Part shown: positions 25,691 through 34,991 of the stretch, in pieces
Position numbering within the stretch: position 1 is the first letter of the stretch
How the letters are laid out: the number at the start of each line of letters is the position of its first letter
Assembly (NCBI GenBank): GCA_020633435.1
Contig: JACKDP010000004.1
Location: forward strand, 496,001 to 560,000
Length of the DNA: 64,000 nucleotides
Direction: 5' to 3'
Source: Myxococcales bacterium
GTDB taxonomy: Bacteria; Myxococcota_A; Bradymonadia; UBA7976; UBA1532
Translations under genes and position numbers: made by a program
Notes under the pieces: model-generated
What the model saw: only the letters and a program-made list of their open reading frames with translations
Database searches by the model: none
Told to the model about the DNA's origin: nothing

Positions 25691-26232
25691 CCCCCCCGGA
25701 GGCCCCCGTGCCCGACTCCCCCGCTCCGCGCCCGCGGCGCGCCCTGCAGGTCGTCGTCTTCGCCCTCCTCGCCGCGCTCGCCGGCTGCCGCGACAGCCCG
25801 AGCGAGGTCATCGAGGGGGCCAGCGAGGCCGCCTCCACCGGCCGCATCGTCGACGTGCAGTCCGCCTTCTCCATCGCCACCGTGCAGCGGCTCGAGCGCG
25901 CCTGGAAGCTCAACCGCGAGCTGCCCGAGCAGGGCTGGAGCGCCCTCGCCGCCCGCCTCGTCTTCGATGGCAAGCCGCTGGAGGTGCTGCGCGAGGACAT
26001 CCAGGACGATCACGCCCAGGTCTGGGCGCGGGCCGGCGCCACCGAGCGCGACTACTACCTGCGCAAGGAAGACGGCCGGTGGCGCATCGATCTGGGCGGC
26101 GGCCTGGGCTACCGACGCGCCAAGGCGCGGCTGCAGGCCGAGGCCGACAAGGCGGAGGCCGACGAGAAGCGCAAGGAGCACCTCGAGGAGCTCAAGGAGC
26201 AGCGCGCGGAGCAGGAGAAGGGCGGGGCCTGA
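25687..26232 (+). CDS. Lipoprotein with coiled-coil tail (DUF4878-like)
   Basis: A 181-residue lipoprotein. After a Pro-rich, basic N-terminus, the hydrophobic segment VVVFALLAALAGC ends in a lipobox (LAGC). The mature part has a compact domain (SAFSIATVQRLERAW, ALAARLVFDGKPLEVL, DDHAQVWARAGATERDYYL, DGRWRIDLG) resembling small DUF4878-type exported domains, where the pattern of residue change/strand/W-R-I-D is common. The last ~40 residues are a highly charged coiled coil (KAEADEKRKEHLEELKEQ). The start ATG overlaps the preceding stop (ATGA); the GTG at 25675 is rejected. It may be bound to the preceding anchored protein. Confidence 0.75.
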   Translation: MTPPEAPVPDSPAPRPRRALQVVVFALLAALAGCRDSPSEVIEGASEAASTGRIVDVQSAFSIATVQRLERAWKLNRELPEQGWSALAARLVFDGKPLEVLREDIQDDHAQVWARAGATERDYYLRKEDGRWRIDLGGGLGYRRAKARLQAEADKAEADEKRKEHLEELKEQRAEQEKGGA

Positions 26233-26413
26233 CGCTCGCGGCCCGGCGCATCCTGCGGCCCCGGTCGCGCATCGGCCTCCCAGGCGCGTTGCGGGCCGGC
26301 ATTGCACCCGACCGGCGGACTCGCCATGATTCGAGCGCCCCGGGCGATGGCCCCGGCGCCGGCTGCCTGCGCAGCCCGACGCGGCCAGGGCCGACCGGGA
26401 CAGAGGAGTCTCC

Positions 26414-27964
26414 ATGTTGATCATTGCAGCGAGCGCCCTCGCGGGCGCCGCCCTCGGCCTCGGCGGCACCACCCTGCAGCGTCGGCGCCAGCGCGCCCGG
26501 CAGGAGGCCGCCGAGCTCCAGCGCCGGGGGGCCCGCCTCGCGGCCGTCTCGGACCGCCGCGCCGAGCTCATCCACGCCGGCGAGCGCGATGCCCAGGTGC
26601 TGCGCGCCGACCTCGACACCGAGCTCTCGGAGTTCGAGGCGATGCTGGCGGGGGATGACGCCCGCCTGACGTCCCGCTCCGAGGCCGCCGACCGCCGCGC
26701 CCAGCGCCAGAGCGGCCACCAGGCCGACCTGGACGCCCGCTTCGAGGCGTTCAGCGAGCGCCGCGGGGGCCTCACCGCCCAGCGCGACGCCATCCGCGAC
26801 GCCGAGCGCCAGGTCCAGGAGGCCGTCGAGCACTCGGCGGGCATGACCCGCGAGGCCGTCATCGAGGAGCTGCGCGAGGGCTACACCGAGGAGGCCGCCC
26901 TGGCCGCCGCCAAGGCCGCGCGCCTGCTGGAAGACGACACCACCGAGCGCCGCGAGCATTACGCCACCCGCGTCATGGAGATCGCCTGCCAGCGCTACGG
27001 CGCCCCCCTGCCCGCCGACCGCCTCATCTCGCAGGTGGTGCTGCCCAAGGCGGCCAAGGTGAAGGAGCGCCTGCTGGCCGACGACCGCGGCATCCTGCGC
27101 CTGCTCACCGAGCTGACGACGGTGGAGTTCGAGCCCCAGGAGGAGGAGGCCTTCCACCTGCGGGCCGCCGACCCCTACACCCGCGAGATCGGGCGCCTGG
27201 CCTATGAGCGGCTCGTCCGCTCGGGCAACGTGACAGAGGCCTCCGCCCGCTCCCAGGCCGCCAAGGCCGAGAAGGATCTGGAGAAGACGGTGCGCGACGC
27301 CGGCAACCGGGCCGCGCGCATCCTGGAGCTCAAGGACATCCACCCCGAGATCCTCTTCCTCGTGGGCAAGCTGCTGTACCGGACGAGCTACACCCAGAAC
27401 CAGTGGCAGCACGCCATCGAGACGGCCCACCTCTGCGGGGTGATGGCCCAGGAGCTGGGCCTGCCCATCCTGCTGGCCCGTCGCGCGGCGCTGCTGCACG
27501 ACATCGGCAAGGTGCTCTGGGAGGAGACGGAGGCCGTGGGCAGCCACGCCGTGAGCGGGGCCACCTTCGCCCGCGCCCATGGCGAGGATCCCGACGTGGT
27601 GCACCCCATCGCGGCGCACCACAACGACGAGAAGCCCTCGACCCCGCTCGCGCACCTCGTCGCGGCGGCCGACGCCCTGAGCGGCGCCCGGCCCGGCGCC
27701 CGCCGCGAGACGCTGGAGGCCTACAAGCAGCGCGTCGACGATCTGGAGCGCATCAGCGCCGACTACCCCGAGGTGCGGCGCGCCTACGTCATCCAGGGCG
27801 GCCGCGAGCTGCAGCTCATCGTCGATCCCCAGCGCGTCGACGACCTCAGCGCCATCCACCTGTCGGAGGACGTGGCGGGGCGCATCGAGGAAGAGTGCGT
27901 CTACCCGGGGCAGATCAAGGTCACCGTGGTGCGGGAGATCCGCCGGTCGGCGGTGTCGCGCTGA
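26414..27964 (+). CDS. rny: RNase Y-like membrane endoribonuclease (HD domain)
   Basis: A 516-residue protein with the RNase Y architecture: N-terminal membrane helix (LIIAASALAGAALGLG), long coiled coil (residues ~20-160), a KH region around 220-285, an HD domain and the family's C-terminal tail. The HD residues are in RRAALLHDIGKVLWEE and PIAAHHNDEKPS, matching the metal site of RNase Y. The KH part (DDRGILRLLTELTTVEFEP) is more diverged than in classical RNase Y, where it reads G-R-N-I-R, and LLHDIGKV lacks the usual following DHE. It may therefore be a paralogue rather than the main decay enzyme. The ATG at 26414 has a GAGGAG site. It converges on the kinase gene with a 64 bp overlap. Confidence 0.85.
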   Translation: MLIIAASALAGAALGLGGTTLQRRRQRARQEAAELQRRGARLAAVSDRRAELIHAGERDAQVLRADLDTELSEFEAMLAGDDARLTSRSEAADRRAQRQSGHQADLDARFEAFSERRGGLTAQRDAIRDAERQVQEAVEHSAGMTREAVIEELREGYTEEAALAAAKAARLLEDDTTERREHYATRVMEIACQRYGAPLPADRLISQVVLPKAAKVKERLLADDRGILRLLTELTTVEFEPQEEEAFHLRAADPYTREIGRLAYERLVRSGNVTEASARSQAAKAEKDLEKTVRDAGNRAARILELKDIHPEILFLVGKLLYRTSYTQNQWQHAIETAHLCGVMAQELGLPILLARRAALLHDIGKVLWEETEAVGSHAVSGATFARAHGEDPDVVHPIAAHHNDEKPSTPLAHLVAAADALSGARPGARRETLEAYKQRVDDLERISADYPEVRRAYVIQGGRELQLIVDPQRVDDLSAIHLSEDVAGRIEEECVYPGQIKVTVVREIRRSAVSR

Positions 27965-29232
27965 TCCCCCGCGGGGTCGCCCCCGCCGGCGCGAGGGGGT
28001 TGTCCCGCGCGTGAGGTGAGAGGGGCGTCCGCGACCGCTTCCAGGCTGGCTCCGTCTGAGGCGCTTGCGTGACGGGGGCCGCCCGCACGCGCCGCCGCCG
28101 CTCGACGGCAGAATCCCGCGTGATTTCGGCATCTTGCACCGGCGCCGCGGCGTCGACGGGCCCAGCGTCCGGTGGCCGGGGCCGCGTCCACGGCGGGGCC
28201 TGCGGCGCGACGCCAGGACGGGCGCCGGCGTCGAGGCCTGGCGCAGGGCGTGGCCGCCAGGGCCGCCGCCACCGCGACCGCCAGCGCCGCGGGTACGAGC
28301 CAGCCAGCCCGCCGGGGCGGAGGCTCCAGCAGCGGCACCCCCAGCGGCGCCCGGGCCAGCGCGTCCGGCGCCGCGACCGAGGCCGTCGGCTCGGCCCGCC
28401 AGGCCCGCAGCAGCGCCTCCAGGGCCAGGTGGGCCGAGGGCGGCCGCAGGGACGGATCCCGCGCCAGCAGCGCCACGCAGACGCGGGCGATGGCCTGGGG
28501 CACGGCCGGCGGCGGCGCGACGTCCTCCGTCGCCGCCCGGCGCGCGATGATCATCGCGTTCGCCCCGGGCGTCTCGAAGGGCCGTCGACCCGTCAGCAGG
28601 CGGTAGAGCAGCACCCCCACGGCGTACAGGTCGCTGCGCGGATCGTCGCGCACCCCTCGAAACCGCTCCGGCGCCAGGTAGTGCGGCGTGCCGATGACCT
28701 GGGAGCCCGTGTTCGCCTCGCCGTCGCCGGCCTGGGAGCGCGCGATGCCGAAGTCGCAGAGCTTCACCGCCCCCGTCCGCCGCTCCACGAGGATGTTGGC
28801 CTCCTTGATGTCGCGGTGGACGATGCCCGCGCCGTGCGCGGCCACGAGCGCGCGCAGCACCTGGGCGACCAGGGGCACCGCCTCGTCCACCGGGAGCGGC
28901 TGCCCCCGGGCCACGACGTCGGCCAGGCTGCCGTCGCCGAACCGCTCCATCGCCAGGAAGGGCTCGCCCTCTGGCAGCTGGCCGACGCGGTAGATCTGGA
29001 TGACGTGGGGGTCGTTCAGCCGCGCGAGCAGGCGGGCCTCGTCGCGGAAGCGGGCCAGCAGCGGGGCGTCGGCGCGGCGCAGGACCTTGAGGGCGACGGG
29101 CCGGTCGAGGGAGAGATCCACCGCCGCGTACACCGTCCCGAAGCCACCGCCCCCCAGCCGCCGCTCGATGCGGTGGCCGGCCACCACGCTGCCCGGCTCC
29201 AGGGCCACGACGGCGGTGTCGTCGGTGCTCAC
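27901..29232 (-). CDS. Membrane-anchored Ser/Thr protein kinase (C-terminus uncertain)
   Basis: A Hanks-type kinase. The glycine loop GGGGFGTV is near residue 27, the ATP lysine is Lys49 (PVALKVLRR), catalytic Asp141 is in HRDIKEAN, Asp160 in CDFG, and GTPHYLAPERF is the activation-segment end; all are intact. After the kinase domain come a Pro-rich stretch and a membrane helix (GWLVPAALAVAVAAALA). Beyond this helix the frame reads an implausible Arg/Cys-rich tail running 64 bp into the convergent RNase Y gene, while a more natural reading (APVQDAEITRDSAV ...) occurs in another frame and stops at 27921. A frame break just after the helix is likely. The start GTG overlaps the stop of the ATPase gene (GTGA). 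Confidence 0.85.
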   Translation of the reverse strand: MSTDDTAVVALEPGSVVAGHRIERRLGGGGFGTVYAAVDLSLDRPVALKVLRRADAPLLARFRDEARLLARLNDPHVIQIYRVGQLPEGEPFLAMERFGDGSLADVVARGQPLPVDEAVPLVAQVLRALVAAHGAGIVHRDIKEANILVERRTGAVKLCDFGIARSQAGDGEANTGSQVIGTPHYLAPERFRGVRDDPRSDLYAVGVLLYRLLTGRRPFETPGANAMIIARRAATEDVAPPPAVPQAIARVCVALLARDPSLRPPSAHLALEALLRAWRAEPTASVAAPDALARAPLGVPLLEPPPRRAGWLVPAALAVAVAAALAATPCARPRRRRPSWRRAAGPAVDAAPATGRWARRRRGAGARCRNHAGFCRRAAAARAGGPRHASASDGASLEAVADAPLTSRAGQPPRAGGGDPAGDQRDTADRRISRTTVTLICPG

Positions 29233-32200
29233 GAAGGCAGGTCGGTCAACCCGTAGGCCCGCGCGAGATCCAGCTCGCCGATCTCGCCCAGGAACGAGAC
29301 GAACCGCTCCCGCAGGCGGCGGGCGTGGCGGTCGGCCCCGAGGCCGCGCAGGTAGCGCAGCAGGGCCTCGAAGTAGGCGCGCGCCTCGGCCAGGGCCGCC
29401 GGATCCACGGGCTCCCCCGGCTCGAGCTGCAGGTGCTCCTCGAACAGGTAGATGAGCTCGTCCAGGTTGCCGGCCTCGAAGGCCAGCTCGCGGCTCTCGG
29501 CCCGGGCCCGCAGGTACTCCTCGGTGGCGCCCATGCCCAGCAGGTCGTCGAAGAGCTCGTGGTACTCCTCGAAGACGCGGTGGTGGTTGCCCAGGCTGCG
29601 GTTGATGCCGGCCGCCGCCCGCACGGCCTCCAGGGACCGGTGCAGCCAGTCCTCGAACCCGCCCTCGGTCTGGGCCTCGTCGGCCCGACGCCGGCAGATC
29701 TTGCTGATCTCCACGAAGCACTCGTCGATGCGCATCGTGCCGTCGGGCAGGCGCGCGAACAGGGCGACGCAGCGCTCGACCATCTCGATGGCCTTCACGT
29801 CGTCGGCCTCGTGCCCCGCCAGGTTCAGCAGGTGCTCGATGCGCATCTCCAGGCCCAGGGGATCCACCCCCAGCCGGCGCTCCTCCACGGCCCGGAAGCG
29901 GGCGCGCAGGGCGCGGTAGCGGCCCAGATCCCCCAGCTTGCCGTAGACCTCGCGCAGCATCTCGCTGGCGAGCTGGACCTGGTCGACCTCGCCCACCTCG
30001 TCGTAGCCGCCGATGGCGCGCTCCAGGTGCTCGGCGGCGACGGCGGCGTCCCCGCCCGTCATGAGCAGGCGCTCGGCGAGCTGCATGTGCACGAAGGCGC
30101 GCTGGTCGGGCAGCAGGGCGGCCCCCCGCTCGGCCAGCAGGCGCTCGGCGGCCCGGGCCGGGGCCTCGGCGTCCGCGCCCGTCCGCTCGGCCATGCGCAT
30201 CATCACCATCGCGAGGGTGATGAGGCCGTAGACGTCGTCCACCTCTTCGTAGCTGGCGCGGGCCAGCTCGACGTACCGCTCGGGCTCGCGCGCGGCCGCC
30301 GGCAGGCCCCGCTCCAGGGCCTCGTACGCCGTGTCGGCGAGGAGCTGGTGCAGGCCCAGCTCGCTGGCCAGGGCCAGGATGCGCTCGCTCTGGTCCTCGG
30401 CGTGCGTCACCGAGAAGAAGCCCTGCTCCACCAGCTCGGCCACCTCGGCCAGGCGCGGCGGGCGCGTCTCGCCATGGGCCGGGGCCCAGCGCTCCATGAG
30501 CTCCAGCAGGCGCTCGCGCCCCTCGAAGAGGACCTGCAGCGTGCCGTGCAGCACCCGGAGCCGCGCCAGGGGCTCGCCCGAGGCCTCGGCCAGCGCGTCC
30601 GCGGTGGCCAGCATGCCCGTCGACCGCGCGAGCTGCCGGCGCAGGGGCTCGGCCCCGGCGTCCTCGCCCTCCAGATCGGGGGGGAAGAACTCGCCGCTCA
30701 GGCCATCGAAGTGCCGCTCCACCAGCCCGCGGATGACGTCCGCCCCCGCCCGCGCCAGCATCTCGGCCAGCGCCGCCAGGTGCCCGGCCTCGCGGGCGGC
30801 GGCCTCGACCTCCTCACCCAGAGCGTCCAGGTGGGGGCCGTCCTCGGCCACCAGCGCCGTCGCCAGCCGCTCGACCCGGGCCTTCACCGCCGCCTTCGTC
30901 GCCCCGCGCGCCTCGAGCCGCGCCACGAAGAAGGCGAACAGCCGGTCGTGCAGGCCGACCCACTCCCAGCGCGCCGTCAGCTCGGCCAGCCACTCGTAGA
31001 CGGCCACGGCCTGCTCGTCGGGGGCCGCGTCCGCCTGCCGGATGAGCTCGACCATCGCCCGTCGGCCGGCGGCGCCGTCGCCCGCCCCGTAGCAGACCTC
31101 CACCAGGGTGCGGCCAGCGTCGAGGCGCCGATCCAGCGCGGGCAGGTGCCCGGCCAGCGTCACGGCGGCCACGGCGTCCTGCCGGGCCGAGGCGAAGTCG
31201 CCCACCGAGGCCCGGAACCGCGCCTCGGCCGCCAGCCGCCGCACGTCCACGGCCAGCAGGGCCTCGTCCACCGCCCCCCGCAGGGGCTCCCGCGCCCGCT
31301 CCAGCCAGGCCGCGGCCTCGGCCAGCGCCGCCGAGAGCTGCCGGCGCCGCTCGCGATCCGACTTGCGGATGTGCCGCCCGGAGAGCTGCGGCAGCGTGGC
31401 GCGGCCGAAGAAGCCCTCCACCAGCGCCACCGCGGCCTCGGCCGCCTCGACCAGCCGGCCGGCCGCGGCGAAGTGGCGCGCCGCCACCTGCAGCAGATCC
31501 AGGGCCTCGTTGAGCCCCCCCACCGTGCTGCGGCCGTCGGACCACGTCTGCGTCACGTCGAAGAGGTCGGAGGCGTCCACCGCCTTCAGCCGCGCGTCGG
31601 CCGTCCGGCAGAGCACGCCCGCCACCCGCGCCAGCAGCTCGTGGCGGCGCTCGTCGGGCAGGCTGGCCGCGAAGTGGGCCGCCACGCCGGCGGCCACGAA
31701 GCTCGCGCCATCGCCGTCCGGCCCCACCAGCCCCGTCGCCTGCAGCGCCACGATGCGCGCCTGCGCCGCGGCGGCGTCCACCCCCCAGACCTCGCCGAGG
31801 ATGGCGGCGTCGAAGCGCGGCCCCGCCACGGCGGCGGCCTGCAGATCGGCGCGCACCGCCGGCGGCAGCGGCACCAGCGCCCCGCGGGCCAGGGCGGCCA
31901 GCACCGGGAAGCCCGGCCGCGCCGTCAGCCCCGGATCGTCCACCGCCCCCTGCTCGAAGGCCCCGGCCCGCTCCGACAGCCCGATGAGGCCGTCGAGCAC
32001 CTGCGGGTTGCCCCGGCTGGCGTCCAGCAAAGCCTGCAAATACGAGGGCTTGGGCTTGCCGTACCGCGCCAGGCGCGTCGCGGCCTGCGCCCGCAGCACG
32101 TCCTCGCCCAGGGGCTCCAGCGGCAGCACGGCGGTCGGATCGGGGTACCAGCCCGGATCGGGCGGTGCCTCGGGATCGGCGAGGGGCGAGCTGCTCGCCA

Positions 32201-32726
32201 GCAGCACCAGCAGCCGGTGGTTGCCCGGCGTCTTCAGCCCCTCGGCCAGGGCCTCGACCACGGCCCGGGAGGCCCGGTCCGCGCGGCGGGCGTCATCGAG
32301 GGCCACCAGCACCGGGTGGGCGCGCGCCACGTCCAGCAGCACGTCGGCGAAGACCCGGGCCCGCTCCGGCCGCGCCTCGCCCGCGTCGGGCAGCAGCGCC
32401 AGATCGGCGGCCGCCGCCAGGAACGCGCCGCCGGGCAGCAGCCAGGGCAGCGCCCCGTCATCCTCGCCCTCGTCCACCGCCCGCACGCCCTCGGCGACGC
32501 GCAGGATGAGCTCCTCGACGACGCCGTGGCGCTGGCCCTCGGGGGCGTCGCTGCAGCGCGCCAGCACCACGAGGGCGCGGTCATCCGGGCGGCGCGCCTG
32601 GTCCAGGAACCGCGTCAGCAGGCTCGACTTGCCGGCGCCGGGCGGGCCGTCGAGGTGCACGATCGAGCCTTTTCCGGCCCGCGCCGAGCTCCACGCGGCC
32701 GACAACAACTGGAGGGATGCATCCAT
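29229..32726 (-). CDS. Large AAA/STAND-type ATPase with helical repeats
   Basis: A 1165-residue protein. The N-terminal ~250 residues are a P-loop ATPase of the AAA_16/STAND kind: Walker A GPPGAGKSS at residues 27-35, Walker B VLVALDDARRAD with Asp144/Asp145, and a sensor-like LLVLLASSSPL. The remaining ~900 residues are Ala/Leu/Glu-rich helices consistent with TPR-like repeats, with no recognisable catalytic domain. The arrangement resembles the ATPase-TPR half of PknK-type and MalT-like signalling proteins. It starts 3 bp after the FGE part of the pseudokinase gene and overlaps the kinase gene by 4 bp, so the three products are probably made together and form one signalling device. Confidence 0.85.
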   Translation of the reverse strand: MDASLQLLSAAWSSARAGKGSIVHLDGPPGAGKSSLLTRFLDQARRPDDRALVVLARCSDAPEGQRHGVVEELILRVAEGVRAVDEGEDDGALPWLLPGGAFLAAAADLALLPDAGEARPERARVFADVLLDVARAHPVLVALDDARRADRASRAVVEALAEGLKTPGNHRLLVLLASSSPLADPEAPPDPGWYPDPTAVLPLEPLGEDVLRAQAATRLARYGKPKPSYLQALLDASRGNPQVLDGLIGLSERAGAFEQGAVDDPGLTARPGFPVLAALARGALVPLPPAVRADLQAAAVAGPRFDAAILGEVWGVDAAAAQARIVALQATGLVGPDGDGASFVAAGVAAHFAASLPDERRHELLARVAGVLCRTADARLKAVDASDLFDVTQTWSDGRSTVGGLNEALDLLQVAARHFAAAGRLVEAAEAAVALVEGFFGRATLPQLSGRHIRKSDRERRRQLSAALAEAAAWLERAREPLRGAVDEALLAVDVRRLAAEARFRASVGDFASARQDAVAAVTLAGHLPALDRRLDAGRTLVEVCYGAGDGAAGRRAMVELIRQADAAPDEQAVAVYEWLAELTARWEWVGLHDRLFAFFVARLEARGATKAAVKARVERLATALVAEDGPHLDALGEEVEAAAREAGHLAALAEMLARAGADVIRGLVERHFDGLSGEFFPPDLEGEDAGAEPLRRQLARSTGMLATADALAEASGEPLARLRVLHGTLQVLFEGRERLLELMERWAPAHGETRPPRLAEVAELVEQGFFSVTHAEDQSERILALASELGLHQLLADTAYEALERGLPAAAREPERYVELARASYEEVDDVYGLITLAMVMMRMAERTGADAEAPARAAERLLAERGAALLPDQRAFVHMQLAERLLMTGGDAAVAAEHLERAIGGYDEVGEVDQVQLASEMLREVYGKLGDLGRYRALRARFRAVEERRLGVDPLGLEMRIEHLLNLAGHEADDVKAIEMVERCVALFARLPDGTMRIDECFVEISKICRRRADEAQTEGGFEDWLHRSLEAVRAAAGINRSLGNHHRVFEEYHELFDDLLGMGATEEYLRARAESRELAFEAGNLDELIYLFEEHLQLEPGEPVDPAALAEARAYFEALLRYLRGLGADRHARRLRERFVSFLGEIGELDLARAYGLTDLPS

Positions 32727-32729
32727 CGG

Positions 32730-33557
32730 TCAGCGCCGAGGCACGTCCATCGCGCACCGGAAGCCGAGATCGTTCTGGTACTGGTCCTTGGCCACCGGCA
32801 GGACCCGCGTCACCCGCAGATCCATGCCCAGATCGCGCCAGCCCCCGCCGACGGTGAGGGCGCTGCCGTCGGGCGTCTCGTCGGAGGCCCACTCGCGCAC
32901 GTTGCCGGCCATGTTGGCCAGCCCGAAGGGGCTGGCGCTGCGCTCGGCGAAGACCCCCACGGGGGCGGCGTACTTGTGGCCGTCGGCGCGGCTCGGCCCG
33001 GGGCCTCGCCGATCGATGCGGCCGTAGTTGGCGCGGTGCAGCTTGCCCTCCTCCGGGCTCTCGTTCCCCCACGGGTAGAGGCGGTCGTCGTCGCCGCGCG
33101 CGGCGCGCAGCCACTCCAGGGCCGTGGGCAGGCGCCCACCCTGGTTCTCGCAGTACTGCCGCGCCATCTCCCAGGTCACCCCGGTGGCGGGCTGCTCGTC
33201 CAGCTCCCACGTCAGCTTCAGCGTCTTGCAGCCGCGCTGGTTGACGCAGCGGTCGTACTGGAGCTGGGAGACCTCCAGGCGATCCAGGTAGAAGGCGGCC
33301 ACGTCCTTCTTCTCGGTGGTGGCCTCCCCCGAGAGCGCCTCTTCGGTGCAGTAGGTGTCGCGGGCCTTGGGGTTGCCGTCGGTGTCGATCTGGCACTGGG
33401 CCAGGGCCTTGGCCCGGGCCTCGGCGGAGAGCCCCGAGACGACCTGGCCCGCTGGCACCAGCACCATGCCCGGCGGGGGCGGCGGCGGCGGCGGGGGTGG
33501 CGGCTCGGTAGCCGGCGCCGCCGTCACGGGCGCCGCGCTGATGGGGGCCGCCGTCAC
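32730..33557 (-). pseudogene. FGE-fold domain: C-terminal part of the broken pseudokinase gene
   Basis: An FGE-sulfatase (SUMF1) fold with GMVLVPAGQVVSG, DVAAFYLDRLEVSQLQYDRC, VTWEMARQYCENQGGRLPTA, EWLRAARGDDDRLYPWGNE, PFGLANMAGNVREWASDE and LGFRCAMD. The Cys pair of catalytic FGE is missing from the C-terminal VGGGWRDLGMDLR segment, so it is probably a ligand- or protein-binding module. The frame opens in an Ala/Pro/Thr linker ending in a run of about 11 prolines; its first ATG (33555-33557) has no ribosome site. The linker reads on into the upstream pseudokinase gene after two frame changes, so I treat 32730-34966 as one broken gene. Confidence 0.7.
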
Positions 33558-34966
33558 CGGCGCCGCGGTGGCGGGCGCGGCGGTGGGGCGCGGCGGAGGC
33601 CGTCGACGCGGCGGCCACGGAGGGCGGCGACGCGGACGGGGGCGCTACGCCCTCGTGGGCGTCGCCGGGCGCACCCGCCAGCCAGACCCCTGACCCCGGC
33701 GACGGCCGCGGCCGCCAGCGCCACCGCCAGCATCCGGCCCATGCCCGACGCGGGCGCGGCCGGGGGCGGCGGCGCCTCCACCGTGGTGGGCGGCGCGGCG
33801 TCGTCGGCCTCGTCCTCGTCGTCCTCGTCGACGGCCGGGGGCGCCGCCATCGGCTCGGGGGCCCGGACCTCGGGGCGCGCCGTGCTGGCGAGGGACTCCC
33901 CGGGGCGCACGGGCCGGTCGAGCAGCATGGCGAGCTCGACCTGCAGGTTGCGCAGGCTGCGCTCCTGGGCCTCCAGCCCCGCCACGCGATCGTCCACCAC
34001 CTCGATGGCCGGCGCGTTGTCGCGCAGCCAGTCGCGGATGAAGCGCAGCTTGCTGTCCAGCTCGCGCTGGCGGTCGCGCTGGCGCTCCACCTCGGCCTTG
34101 AACTCCCGATCCGCCGAGAGCTCGTAGGCCACCTCGGCCAGGGCGTCCCCGGTGAGGCGGGAGAACTCGGGCAGCAGGGCGTCGACGAAGGCGTCCACGG
34201 TGGTCATGCGCCGGGCGGCGGCCAGGGCGCCGAAGATGCCGCGGCCCGCGCCGCTGCGCCCGGAGCGGCCCCAGGCCTCGGGCAGGTCGCCGAACTCGAC
34301 GGGCACCGCGGCCCCGGGCTCGGGGGGCTCGCCCGCCTGGCGGCTGGGGGCCGGCACGCCCGCGAGGGCCAGGTACAGCAGCTCGCCGAGGGCCCGCAGG
34401 TCGCGCGCGACCGCCCGCTCCTGGGTCAGCCCGGGGGCCAGCGGCCGCCAGCCGACGAGGCGCACGGCGTCCATGGCCCCGTCGCGCACCTCCAGCACCA
34501 GCGAGCGCGGCGCGAGCGCCCCGTGGGCCAGGCCGTTGCGATGCGCGGCGCGCAGGGCGGCGGCGGCCTGCAGCAGCAGGGGCAGCCCGTCCACGGCCGC
34601 CAGCGGCCCGCCCAGGCGCTCGACCCGCTGCTCCAGCGTCTCGCCGTCGACGTAGCGCTGGGCCACGAAGCCGGGCTCGAGGGCGTCCTCGATCTGGATC
34701 ACGCCGGGCACGCCGGGGTGGTCGACCCGCTTCATGCGGCGGGCCCAGTCCATCAAGCCCTGCTTGTCGAACTTCTCGGCCTCGGCCAGCAGCAGCGACA
34801 CCACCGGCCCGCCGCCGCCGAGGCGCGCGCGGAACCGGCCCGAGCCGATGCCGACGCCGATGCGCTCGATGAACTCGACGTCGCCGATGGAGCTCACGCC
34901 CGCCATGTCGATAGAGGTGGCCACGGTGCGCGACATTAGGCCAGCCACCCGCGCCTTGCAAGGCAT
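33554..34966 (-). CDS. Pseudokinase with membrane helix (N-terminal part of broken pseudokinase-FGE gene)
   Basis: Residues ~25-285 keep a protein-kinase fold outline (VEFIERIGVGIGSGRFRARL, HPGVPGVIQIEDALEPGFVAQRYVDGETLEQRV, RDLRALGELLYLALAG), but the catalytic residues are lost: no ATP lysine in strand 3 (VVSLLLAEAEKF), HRD replaced by AHGALAPRS, and DFG replaced by LVGW. It is therefore a pseudokinase. A coiled coil follows (about 290-350), then an acidic patch (DEDDEDEADD) and a membrane helix (GMGRMLAVALAAAAVAGV). After the helix the codon pattern switches frame into an Ala/Pro-rich linker and then the FGE domain of 32730-33557. The start may be 34966 or, more simply, the ATG at 34936 (MSRTVATSIDM). 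Confidence 0.75.
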   Translation of the reverse strand: MPCKARVAGLMSRTVATSIDMAGVSSIGDVEFIERIGVGIGSGRFRARLGGGGPVVSLLLAEAEKFDKQGLMDWARRMKRVDHPGVPGVIQIEDALEPGFVAQRYVDGETLEQRVERLGGPLAAVDGLPLLLQAAAALRAAHRNGLAHGALAPRSLVLEVRDGAMDAVRLVGWRPLAPGLTQERAVARDLRALGELLYLALAGVPAPSRQAGEPPEPGAAVPVEFGDLPEAWGRSGRSGAGRGIFGALAAARRMTTVDAFVDALLPEFSRLTGDALAEVAYELSADREFKAEVERQRDRQRELDSKLRFIRDWLRDNAPAIEVVDDRVAGLEAQERSLRNLQVELAMLLDRPVRPGESLASTARPEVRAPEPMAAPPAVDEDDEDEADDAAPPTTVEAPPPPAAPASGMGRMLAVALAAAAVAGVRGLAGGCARRRPRGRSAPVRVAALRGRRVDGLRRAPPPRPPPRRR

Positions 34967-34991
34967 GCGGCGCGGCGCGGCCCCCCGTCGG

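Noticed and set aside
29325..34127. A 1600-codon open frame on the plus strand
   Set aside because: It is the antisense of the ATPase and pseudokinase genes; in very GC-rich DNA the opposite strand stays open. Its composition (His/Arg/Gly/Leu) is not that of a real protein.
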